Shown: one piece after another, positions 1 to 5,605 of the stretch
Numbering within the stretch: the stretch's first letter is position 1
Layout: each line of letters opens with the position of its first letter
Assembly: GCA_030044395.1 (NCBI GenBank)
Contig: JASHVW010000283.1
Location: 1-5,605 of the forward strand
Length of the DNA: 5,605 nt
Reading direction: 5' to 3'
DNA from: Verrucomicrobiia bacterium
Lineage (GTDB): Bacteria > Verrucomicrobiota > Verrucomicrobiia > Limisphaerales > UBA11358
The notes under the pieces: generated by a model
Seen by the model: the letters and a program-made list of their open reading frames with translations, nothing else
What the model was told of the DNA's origin: nothing
Database searches by the model: none
Position numbers and translations under genes: made by a program

Positions 1-162
1 TACAATTCAATCCATGGATGGGAATAAATTCGACCGAAAGCCCGGACTCCCCGCTTTAGAGGATGGAACGCGGCAATTGATTTGTGTCAGTCTGATCGGC
101 CATACGCTTTTGAAAAAGATTTCCGGAGCGTTGAGAATACCAAACACAAAATCCGAACGAGT
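1..162 (+). other. 5' flank; possible tail of an upstream gene
   Basis: No gene is recognisable here. One + frame is open from base 2 to a TGA at 164-166, which overlaps the ATG of the GH3 gene as ATGA, the usual geometry of translational coupling. The 54 codons encode nothing I recognise, include several rare-looking codons near the end (AGA, ATA, CGA, GTA), and an open run of this length is not improbable by chance. The other two + frames stop at 25-27 and 57-59, so the upstream gene could also end there or before the window. The minus-strand frames I checked close quickly after each start, so a divergent gene is unlikely. Confidence 0.15.
110..138 (+). promoter_or_regulatory. Weak sigma70-like promoter candidate for the GH3 gene
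   Basis: TTGAAA at 110-115 matches the -35 consensus at 5 of 6 positions. After a 17-base spacer, GAGAAT at 133-138 matches the -10 consensus at 4 of 6, including the final AAT. Transcription would begin near 145 and leave a leader of under 20 bases before the ATG at 163. If this is real, the in-frame TTG at 82 cannot be the start. The weak -10 box and the lack of a second supporting element keep this tentative. Confidence 0.22.
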
Positions 163-2853
163 ATGACATCGCAAAAATTACAAGGGAATGAACTGAACCG
201 CAGAGAATTCATTTCGACGGCTGCCATGGCGGCCGGCGTTCTGGCGCTGGGATTTGGTCCGGGCGCTTTGGCCGTCGAACCGCCTTCTGCGCCCAGCCGG
301 GCGATTGGCGGACGTGCGGGAATTTCGGATGCTGCGTATCGCCGCGCCTGGCGGCGGGCCGAAGCATTGGTGAAACAAATGACATTGGACGAAAAGATCG
401 GACAGCTTGGCTCCCAGGCACCGGGCATTGAGCGATTAAATGTTCCGCCTTACAACTATTATACCGGCGAAGCGCTGCACGGCCTGCTCCGCAGCGCGCC
501 GGTAACGTCTTTTCCGATACCCCTGGGATTGGCGGCTTCCTGGAATCCGGACCTGGCCTTGCGCATTTATACGGCGATCTCCGATGAAGCCCGGGCGTAC
601 GACAACCGGACAAAAAATGGCCTGAGCTACTACTCGCCAGTGACGCTTAATCTGCATCGCGACCCGCGATGGGGACGGTGCGAAGAGGCGCCGGGAGAAG
701 ACCCGTGCCTGGCGGCCACGATCGCGGTCGAAGCGGTCAGGGGCATGCAAGGCGACAATGAGAATTATCTCAAAACCACGGCCTGCTCGAAACACTTCAT
801 TTGCAACAATACCGATGATGACCGCACCTGGGTTTCCGCCCCGGTGAATGAGCGCAGTTTTTGGGAATATTACACGCGCGCGTATCGCGCCACTATTCTT
901 GAAGGCGACGTTTTTACGGTGATGGGAGCGTATAGCGCGCTGAATGGCATTCCCTGTTGCGCCAGCCATTTTTTGATGACGGAATTATTACGGAATCAGT
1001 GGGGATTCCGCGGGTACGTCACGTCGGATTGCGACGCAATTGATAACATCTATGACCCGCACCATTACGCGGAAAACCTGCCCATTGCTTCCGCGATGGC
1101 CGTTACGGCGGGATGCGATTTGAATTGCGGCGGGACGTTGCAGGCGAACCTGAAGGCGGCGGTGGACAGGGAACTTATCAGTGAAGAGGAAATCAGCTTG
1201 TCCGTAACCCGCATCATGATGGTGCGACACCTGCTGGGTTTGTTTGATTCCGCCGCGGATGTTCCCTATACAAAAATTCCTTTTGAGGTGGTGGATTCCC
1301 CCGCCCACCGGGCTTTGGCATTGGAGGCCGCGCGGCAAACGTTGGTGCTTTTAAAGAACGACTCTCAATTCCTCCCCTTGGATAAGGGCGCCATCAATAA
1401 AATAGCCGTAATCGGTCCCATGGCAAACGTGTGTCTTTTGGGTGGTTACAGCGGTGCGCCCATCGCCCGGGTTTCACCGTATCAGGGCATAACCAAAAGT
1501 CTTGGAGTGACCGTCTATCGTCCCTATATATCGGCGGACGAGATGGTGGCGAGCGGAGGCGGTGTGCAGTTGCAATCATCTTCCGAGGGCGGAATGAATC
1601 TGGCGTATATTTCGGATGGTTCCTGGGCGGAATTTTCCAAAGTGGATTTCAGCGGGAAAACCGAGTTGCAGGCGCGGGTATCCAGCGCGGGGGACGGCGG
1701 TCAGATTGAGGTGCATCTCGATGGATTGGATGGTCCGGTAGCTTGCACCCTCGCGGTGCCGCAGACCGGGGATTGGCAGAAATGGATCAACGTCTCCGCG
1801 CCGCTGACCGGGATTGAGGGTCAACACTCGCTGTTTTTACGCTTTCGAGGGGGTGGGGGATACATTCTGAACGTGGAACAACTTCAACTGAATCCTTCCG
1901 TGCCTCCAGCACCGGAGCAGGGTCGCCCGCTGGTGGTTTTGAAACAGGGTTGCAGTGTGACTGGTCAAAAGGACGATAAAATGTTTCAGGAAGCCGTTGA
2001 CGCGGCCCGCGACGCGGACGTCGTGGTCCTCGTTTGCGGAGTGAGCGATGAAGTGGACCGCGAAGGCGTTGATCGCCACACCATCGGTCTCACTGGCGCG
2101 CAGCCCGATTTGATCCAAGCCGTTTATGGGGCGAATCCAAAGACGGTTTTGGTGGTTTCCACCAATAACTCGGTCGCAATCGAATGGGAGCAGGAGCACA
2201 TTCCGGCCATCCTGTGCGCGGTGTGTGCGGGACAGGCCCAGGGAACGGCGATTGCGGAAGCTCTTTTCGGCGATTGCAATCCGGGCGGTAAATTGCCATG
2301 CACCTGGTATCGCTCCCTCGATCAACTGCCGCCGATTCACGATTACGATATTACCAAAGGCCGCACCTATCTCTACTTTGATGGTTCACCTCTCTATCCA
2401 TTCGGACACGGGTTGAGTTATACGACATTCCAGATGGACCAGTTCCAAATGGACGCCGAAACGCTGGGTCCGGATGAAAAAACAAACGTTTCGGCCATTG
2501 TCAAAAACACAGGTCAACGAGCCGGAGCCGAGGTGGTGCAGCTTTATGTCACTCCACCTTCCTCGCCGGTCAAGAGGCCCAACAAACAATTGGTCGGTTT
2601 CCAGCGCGTCGAATTGCAGCCGGGGGAGAGCAAAACGGTCGTGTTTGAACTTCCTTTTAACGAGCAGGCGTTTTGGTATTGGGGCGAGGAATCCAAACAA
2701 TTTATTCTTCAGCCTGGTACCGCGAAAGTCCAGATAGGCAATTCGTCCGCCAATCTGCCGCTCTCCGGCCAATTGACTTTGAAAGCGGCGTCCGACCTTC
2801 TTGCCGAAAACCGCGCTCTTAACAGCGTGGCAGTCAAATCAAAAATTATCTGA
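163..2853 (+). CDS. Tat-exported GH3 beta-xylosidase/arabinofuranosidase-type glycosidase with inserted CBM6
   Basis: An 896-residue retaining exo-glycosidase that should release terminal beta-linked sugars, most likely xylose or arabinose from hemicellulose, outside the cytoplasm. The start is ATG 163 because it gives a compact Tat signal: twin arginines R13-R14 in NRREFI, a hydrophobic stretch, and a probable cut after ALA near residue 37. The reading frame also extends back to a TTG at 82, which would place 27 unneeded residues before the signal. Domains: GH3 N-terminal barrel about 65-358; GH3 C-terminal domain about 394-453 and 588-748; CBM6-like insert about 459-577; Fn3-like domain about 776-863. 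Visible motifs are GEALHG, DPRWGRCEEAPGEDP, the substrate-binding K210-H211, the nucleophile D289 in TSDCDAI, and the probable acid/base E634 in REGVDR. The DPRWGR, SDCDAI and AGCDLNCG signatures favour the xylosidase/arabinosidase branch over classical beta-glucosidases. Exact substrate is unproven. There is no clear Shine-Dalgarno sequence. Confidence 0.93.
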   Translation: MTSQKLQGNELNRREFISTAAMAAGVLALGFGPGALAVEPPSAPSRAIGGRAGISDAAYRRAWRRAEALVKQMTLDEKIGQLGSQAPGIERLNVPPYNYYTGEALHGLLRSAPVTSFPIPLGLAASWNPDLALRIYTAISDEARAYDNRTKNGLSYYSPVTLNLHRDPRWGRCEEAPGEDPCLAATIAVEAVRGMQGDNENYLKTTACSKHFICNNTDDDRTWVSAPVNERSFWEYYTRAYRATILEGDVFTVMGAYSALNGIPCCASHFLMTELLRNQWGFRGYVTSDCDAIDNIYDPHHYAENLPIASAMAVTAGCDLNCGGTLQANLKAAVDRELISEEEISLSVTRIMMVRHLLGLFDSAADVPYTKIPFEVVDSPAHRALALEAARQTLVLLKNDSQFLPLDKGAINKIAVIGPMANVCLLGGYSGAPIARVSPYQGITKSLGVTVYRPYISADEMVASGGGVQLQSSSEGGMNLAYISDGSWAEFSKVDFSGKTELQARVSSAGDGGQIEVHLDGLDGPVACTLAVPQTGDWQKWINVSAPLTGIEGQHSLFLRFRGGGGYILNVEQLQLNPSVPPAPEQGRPLVVLKQGCSVTGQKDDKMFQEAVDAARDADVVVLVCGVSDEVDREGVDRHTIGLTGAQPDLIQAVYGANPKTVLVVSTNNSVAIEWEQEHIPAILCAVCAGQAQGTAIAEALFGDCNPGGKLPCTWYRSLDQLPPIHDYDITKGRTYLYFDGSPLYPFGHGLSYTTFQMDQFQMDAETLGPDEKTNVSAIVKNTGQRAGAEVVQLYVTPPSSPVKRPNKQLVGFQRVELQPGESKTVVFELPFNEQAFWYWGEESKQFILQPGTAKVQIGNSSANLPLSGQLTLKAASDLLAENRALNSVAVKSKII

Positions 2854-2903
2854 CGATCCGAATTAAATGCTGGCGCCGCGCCGCGGTGGAATGGGCGGAC
2901 AGA

Positions 2904-2929
2904 CTGCCTTGCTTTTTAAAAGACGGCAG
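2904..2929 (+). other. Imperfect hairpin in the first intergenic spacer
   Basis: CTGCC at 2904-2908 pairs with GGCAG at 2925-2929. The enclosed segment contains CTTTTTAAAAG, which can pair further only with strained geometry. No T-run follows the 3' arm, so it is a poor intrinsic terminator. Just upstream, CCGCGCCGCGG near 2878-2885 could form a second, very short GC hairpin. These structures neither prove nor exclude read-through from the GH3 gene to the next gene across the 119-base spacer. Confidence 0.15.
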
Positions 2930-2934
2930 CCGAA

Positions 2935-2940
2935 TATATT
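2935..2940 (+). promoter_or_regulatory. -10-like box before the DUF5703 gene
   Basis: TATATT matches the sigma70 -10 consensus at 5 of 6 positions and sits in the only AT-rich patch of the spacer. It would start transcription near 2947, about 26 bases before the ATG at 2973. The best nearby -35 candidate, TTGCTT at 2909-2914, matches only TTG and lies 20 bases away, which is too far. The second gene may therefore have its own weak or activator-dependent promoter, or may simply be co-transcribed with the GH3 gene. Confidence 0.2.
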
Positions 2941-2972
2941 CCACCAATGCCTGATCGAATTCTCATTCCACG

Positions 2973-5249
2973 ATGAAACCAGATGCAGCCCTGCTTGCGC
3001 TCGTTCTATTCTTGAGCATTCCGGCCGCGCAAAGCGCGCGCGCCGACGGAGATCACCTCATCGCTGATGATGACGTAACATGGACAGCCTTGGGAACAAA
3101 CGAGAATGATTCCATGCCCATCGGCAATGGAGACCTTGCCGCGAACGTTTGGACGGAACAAAACGGTGACATCGTGCTGCTAGTGGCGAAGTCGGACGCA
3201 TGGACAGAATTGGGCAAGTTGGTGAAACTCGGCCGAGTGCGCGTCCGATTGACGCCGAATCCATTTGTGGACGCGACGAATTTCGAACAGATACTGAATC
3301 TGAAAGACGGCAGTGTCGAAATCGAGACGGGCGCAAATGTTTTGCGTGTATGGGCGGACGCGAATCGTCCCGTAATCCACCTCGATGCGAAATTTGGACG
3401 CCCCGCGGCGTTGGAAGCGACATTGGAACTTTGGCGCACAACCGATCCGGACACCGGCGGTATGTTTGAGCTGGGCGGCCATCCGGTTCCGATTGAATTC
3501 GCGGCGGACACGGTTCTTCCCGCGCGCGCCCGGCAGGTCACGTGGTGCCATTACAATCCCTCCAGTGTTTATCCGATTGTTCTGGAGCAGGAACATTTGG
3601 GTTCCATTCTTAAAAAATATCCCGATCCGCTCCTGCACCGATGCTTTGGAGCGGCGCTCACGGGCCCTGGAATGGTTAGCACGGGCGATCACACTCTGAA
3701 ATCGGTTGCGGAGCGGAATTTACGGCTTGATTTGATCGCACTCACGGAGACGGAGGCGGCTTCGCCGGAAACGTGGCAGGACGATCTGGATTCATTGGTC
3801 AGAAAGACTGAAGCGGCGAACTTGAAGCGCGACTGGCGGGCGCACCAGAAGTGGTGGGATGAATTTTGGAACCGAAGTTGGGTCCAGGTTGGCGGCGGCG
3901 ATGACGCCGTCCAGGTGTCGCATGGCTACGCAATGCAGCGTTATATGATGGCCTGTTCCTCACGCGGCGCCTTTCCGGTAAAATTCAATGGCGGCTTGTT
4001 CACGGTCGGGCATGATTTGCCAGGCAACAGTGAATCCGATGACCGGAATCATGACCCTGACTACCGGGCCTGGGGTAATTCTTATTGGAACCAAAATAAC
4101 CGCCTGCTTTACTGGCCGTTGATTGAGACCGGCGACTTCGATTTGCTTAAGCCCTGGTTCAACATGTATGTCCATGACCTGCCGCTGGCCGAGGATCGCA
4201 CCCGAATCTATTTTCACCACGGTGGCGCTTCATTGCCCGAGACGATGTTGTTTTGGGGTCTGCCGAACTTGAACGATTTTGGCTGGGACAATCCAACCAC
4301 GGAACTGCAAAGCAGGTGGCAACGTTACCACATTCAAGGCGCGCTCGAAATCATTTCGCAAATGCTGGACGAATATGATGTTACGCGGAATGCGGATTTT
4401 GCCCGCACGGACATTGTTCCATTTGCCGACGCGATTGTGACGTATTACGCGGAACATTGGCCGCGTGACGCGGATGGCAAGATCAGAATGTCGCCTTCAC
4501 AATCATTGGAAACCTACCAGTTGGATGCGGTGAATCCCACGCCGGATATTGCCGGGCTGAAGAGCATTTTGCCGCGTCTTTTGGAGCTTCCCAAACGATT
4601 GGCCTCGTCGAACCAACGGGAACGTTGGGCCAAAACGCTGGCGGATTTGCCGCCGTTGCCATTGGGGAAAACGGTTAAGGGAAAATTGGGTGATTATGGG
4701 CAAGGCGACCCCGATGGTATGACCATTATTCTTCCAGCGGAAAAATACGGTCGTCCCCGCAACAGCGAAAATCCAGAGTCTTATGTTGCGTTTCCTTATC
4801 GGCTTTACGGGGTGGGCAAGCCGGATTTGAAATTGGCGCTGGACACGTTTGCGGCGCGCCGCTTTCCCCAGGACACTTGTTGGGGACAAGACGGCACGGA
4901 ATCGTCCATATTGGGGTTGACCGACGTGGCGCAGAAAGCGGTCGTCGCGGAATTCACGGACTACGGCGACCAACGGTTTAGATGGTTCTGGAGGCCTGGA
5001 CATGATTGGATTCCCGACTTCGACAATGGCGGTTCGGGCATGATCACGTTGCAAAACATGTTGATGCAATGCGATGGCAGGCGCATCCAACTTTTGCCCG
5101 CGTGGCCTGGCGATTGGACGGCTGACTTCAAACTGAACGCGCCATACCGCACCACCGTGGAAGGGCGTGTTGAGAACGGCAAAATAACGGATTTGAAAGT
5201 AACGCCCAAGTCCAGGGCCAAAGACGTGGTCATCCTTCCCGTTCAATAA
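2973..5249 (+). CDS. Secreted DUF5703-type six-hairpin glycosidase, GH95-like
   Basis: A 758-residue exported protein. It has a Sec signal peptide with hydrophobic core LLALVLFLSI and a probable cut after ARA near residue 24. Residues about 30-290 resemble the DUF5703 N-terminal beta-sandwich, including SMPIGNGDLAANVW, SDAWTE and KLGRVRVRLTPNPF. Residues about 290-700 form an (alpha/alpha)6 toroid of the six-hairpin glycosidase type. The C-terminus (LLPAWPGDW, then a beta-rich tail) resembles the end of GH95 enzymes. Against GH95 motifs recalled from memory, N373 and N375 (NQN before YWP) match the catalytic Asn pair, E513 in PSQSLET matches the acid in PSxSPEN, and D684 in DFDNGGSG matches the Asp in QIDGNFGG. 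I infer an inverting exo-glycosidase acting on a capping sugar such as alpha-L-fucose, galactose or arabinose; the sugar cannot be read from the sequence. ATG 2973 is chosen because it places the signal peptide at the N-terminus; no Shine-Dalgarno sequence precedes it. Confidence 0.88.
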   Translation: MKPDAALLALVLFLSIPAAQSARADGDHLIADDDVTWTALGTNENDSMPIGNGDLAANVWTEQNGDIVLLVAKSDAWTELGKLVKLGRVRVRLTPNPFVDATNFEQILNLKDGSVEIETGANVLRVWADANRPVIHLDAKFGRPAALEATLELWRTTDPDTGGMFELGGHPVPIEFAADTVLPARARQVTWCHYNPSSVYPIVLEQEHLGSILKKYPDPLLHRCFGAALTGPGMVSTGDHTLKSVAERNLRLDLIALTETEAASPETWQDDLDSLVRKTEAANLKRDWRAHQKWWDEFWNRSWVQVGGGDDAVQVSHGYAMQRYMMACSSRGAFPVKFNGGLFTVGHDLPGNSESDDRNHDPDYRAWGNSYWNQNNRLLYWPLIETGDFDLLKPWFNMYVHDLPLAEDRTRIYFHHGGASLPETMLFWGLPNLNDFGWDNPTTELQSRWQRYHIQGALEIISQMLDEYDVTRNADFARTDIVPFADAIVTYYAEHWPRDADGKIRMSPSQSLETYQLDAVNPTPDIAGLKSILPRLLELPKRLASSNQRERWAKTLADLPPLPLGKTVKGKLGDYGQGDPDGMTIILPAEKYGRPRNSENPESYVAFPYRLYGVGKPDLKLALDTFAARRFPQDTCWGQDGTESSILGLTDVAQKAVVAEFTDYGDQRFRWFWRPGHDWIPDFDNGGSGMITLQNMLMQCDGRRIQLLPAWPGDWTADFKLNAPYRTTVEGRVENGKITDLKVTPKSRAKDVVILPVQ

Positions 5250-5255
5250 ATCCCG

Positions 5256-5273
5256 TGCCGCTGCGGCGCGGCA
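5256..5273 (+). terminator. GC-rich hairpin right after the stop of the DUF5703 gene
   Basis: TGCCGC at 5256-5261 and GCGGCA at 5268-5273 form a perfect 6-base-pair stem around a 6-base loop, starting 6 bases after the TAA at 5247-5249. The position fits a transcription terminator or an mRNA 3' stabiliser. The following bases contain only a short ATTT, not a T-run, so intrinsic termination would be weak. The last base is shared with the neighbouring palindrome, so the two folds compete slightly. Confidence 0.35.
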
Positions 5274-5330
5274 AGATGCATTTCCAGGTCGCGTTCGCTC
5301 CCCGCTAACGGGGATAGCCATGGGCATCTT
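5273..5330 (+). repeat. Nested imperfect palindrome in the second spacer
   Basis: The outer arms AAGATGC (5273-5279) and GCATCTT (5324-5330) are perfect 7-base inverted repeats. Inside them, CCAGG (5284-5288) pairs with CCATGG (5318-5323) around one bulged A. At the core, TCCCCG (5299-5304) and CGGGGA (5309-5314) form a 6-base-pair stem with a CTAA tetraloop. The whole 58-base unit can fold as a branched or bulged hairpin on either strand. It could be a REP-like or miniature mobile repeat, or a bipartite 3' end structure for the upstream mRNA. Copy number in the genome would decide, and only one copy lies in this window. Confidence 0.4.
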
Positions 5331-5361
5331 TGATTCTAGACTTCAAGCAAACAAACCAACG

Positions 5362-5368
5362 AAAAGGA
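5362..5368 (+). promoter_or_regulatory. Shine-Dalgarno sequence of the third gene
   Basis: AAAAGGA lies 6 bases before the ATG at 5375, a good match and spacing for ribosome binding. It fixes the start of the third gene and contrasts with the two upstream genes, which have no comparable purine-rich site. Confidence 0.6.
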
Positions 5369-5374
5369 TCTGCG

Positions 5375-5605
5375 ATGCAAAAATGCCATAAGATTCAACC
5401 GCAGGGACATGCCAAAATAAAACGCCGGAGCTTCATTAAAGCCTCATTAGCCGCCGGGGCTGCATTTGCCGTTCCCGACTTTCTTTCGGGCGTGACGGCG
5501 CAGACGGCGGGATCCGGCGGATCTTCCATCGTCTCCCCATCTCCCACTTTGCCATGGCAGCGGGAAATATCACTGCGGGAAGCGGCGCAATTCGTGTCTT
5601 TCGAA
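5375..5605 (+). CDS. Tat-exported protein of unknown function, N-terminal part only
   Basis: The first 77 codons of a gene that continues past the window end. The N-terminus is a clear Tat signal: a basic 16-residue n-region, the twin-arginine motif KRRSFIK at 16-22, the hydrophobic run ASLAAGAAFAVP, and a probable cut after VTA near residue 42. A Gly/Ser/Pro-rich linker follows (about 45-60), then the start of what may be a folded domain (LPWQREISLREAAQF). I do not recognise the family from this fragment. Tat export suggests a protein folded or loaded with a cofactor before export. Glycoside hydrolases, sulfatases and sugar oxidoreductases are common in such loci, but nothing here selects among them. 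The start is supported by the AAAAGGA site. It lies 125 bases after the DUF5703 gene, beyond two hairpins, so it may be a separate transcript. Confidence 0.75.
   Translation, partial: MQKCHKIQPQGHAKIKRRSFIKASLAAGAAFAVPDFLSGVTAQTAGSGGSSIVSPSPTLPWQREISLREAAQFVSFE

Noticed and set aside
82..162. N-terminal extension of the GH3 protein from a TTG start
   Set aside because: It would put 27 residues before a complete Tat signal, has no ribosome site, and overlaps the only promoter candidate.
436..969. Minus-strand open frame of 177 codons within the GH3 gene
   Set aside because: It is antisense to the GH3 barrel, which carries the conserved motifs. The product has no family features, and its length is explained by the codon bias of the real gene.
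1381..1935. Possible frameshift or gene fusion in the middle of the GH3 gene
   Set aside because: The frame stays open, GH3 motifs resume after the insert, and the inserted residues fit a CBM6-like module, so this is a domain insertion and not damage.
2878..2930. Intrinsic terminator after the GH3 gene
   Set aside because: The stems are only 4-5 base pairs and are not followed by a T-run; the T-rich stretch lies inside the loop.
2867..3067. Short + frame across the first spacer into the DUF5703 gene
   Set aside because: It overlaps the signal peptide and N-terminus of the next gene in another frame, lacks a ribosome site, and encodes a low-complexity Arg-rich peptide at its end.
4503..5327. 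Long open frame of 274 codons on the minus strand
   Set aside because: It lies opposite the DUF5703 gene, whose product has a signal peptide and family motifs. The antisense translation is rich in Arg and Pro, has no recognisable domain, and begins inside the intergenic palindrome.

Overview
The window carries two complete genes and the start of a third, all on the + strand. They encode exported proteins, and the two complete ones are carbohydrate-active enzymes. The likely source is a heterotrophic, polysaccharide-degrading bacterium of the Verrucomicrobiota or a related PVC lineage. That placement is an inference. It rests on moderate GC, Tat (twin-arginine) export of a glycosidase and of a second protein, weak or absent Shine-Dalgarno sequences before the first two genes, and a DUF5703-type six-hairpin glycosidase. 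No taxonomic marker gene is present.

Layout: 1-162 is a short 5' flank with a weak promoter candidate and, in one frame, an open stretch ending in an ATGA overlap with the first gene. 163-2853 encodes a Tat-exported glycoside hydrolase family 3 (GH3) enzyme of the beta-xylosidase/alpha-L-arabinofuranosidase type, with a CBM6-like module inserted in its second catalytic domain and a C-terminal fibronectin type III-like domain. 2854-2972 is a spacer with an imperfect hairpin and an AT-rich -10-like box. 2973-5249 encodes a Sec-exported protein with a DUF5703-like N-terminal domain and an (alpha/alpha)6 catalytic region. Hand alignment shows that it keeps all four positions of the GH95 alpha-L-fucosidase catalytic constellation. 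5250-5374 is a spacer holding a GC-rich hairpin directly after the stop and then a longer nested palindrome. 5375-5605 is the N-terminal 77 codons of another Tat-exported protein, cut by the window end. It has the only good Shine-Dalgarno sequence in the window.

Together the genes look like part of a glycan-utilisation locus. The GH3 enzyme would remove terminal xylose, arabinose or glucose units while its CBM6 domain holds the polymer. The second enzyme probably removes a different capping sugar, such as fucose, galactose or arabinose, from the same glycan. The third protein is exported, but its function cannot be read from the part present. No SusC/SusD pair, regulator or transporter lies in the window, so a classical polysaccharide-utilisation locus cannot be claimed. 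I saw no RNA gene, CRISPR array or transposase.
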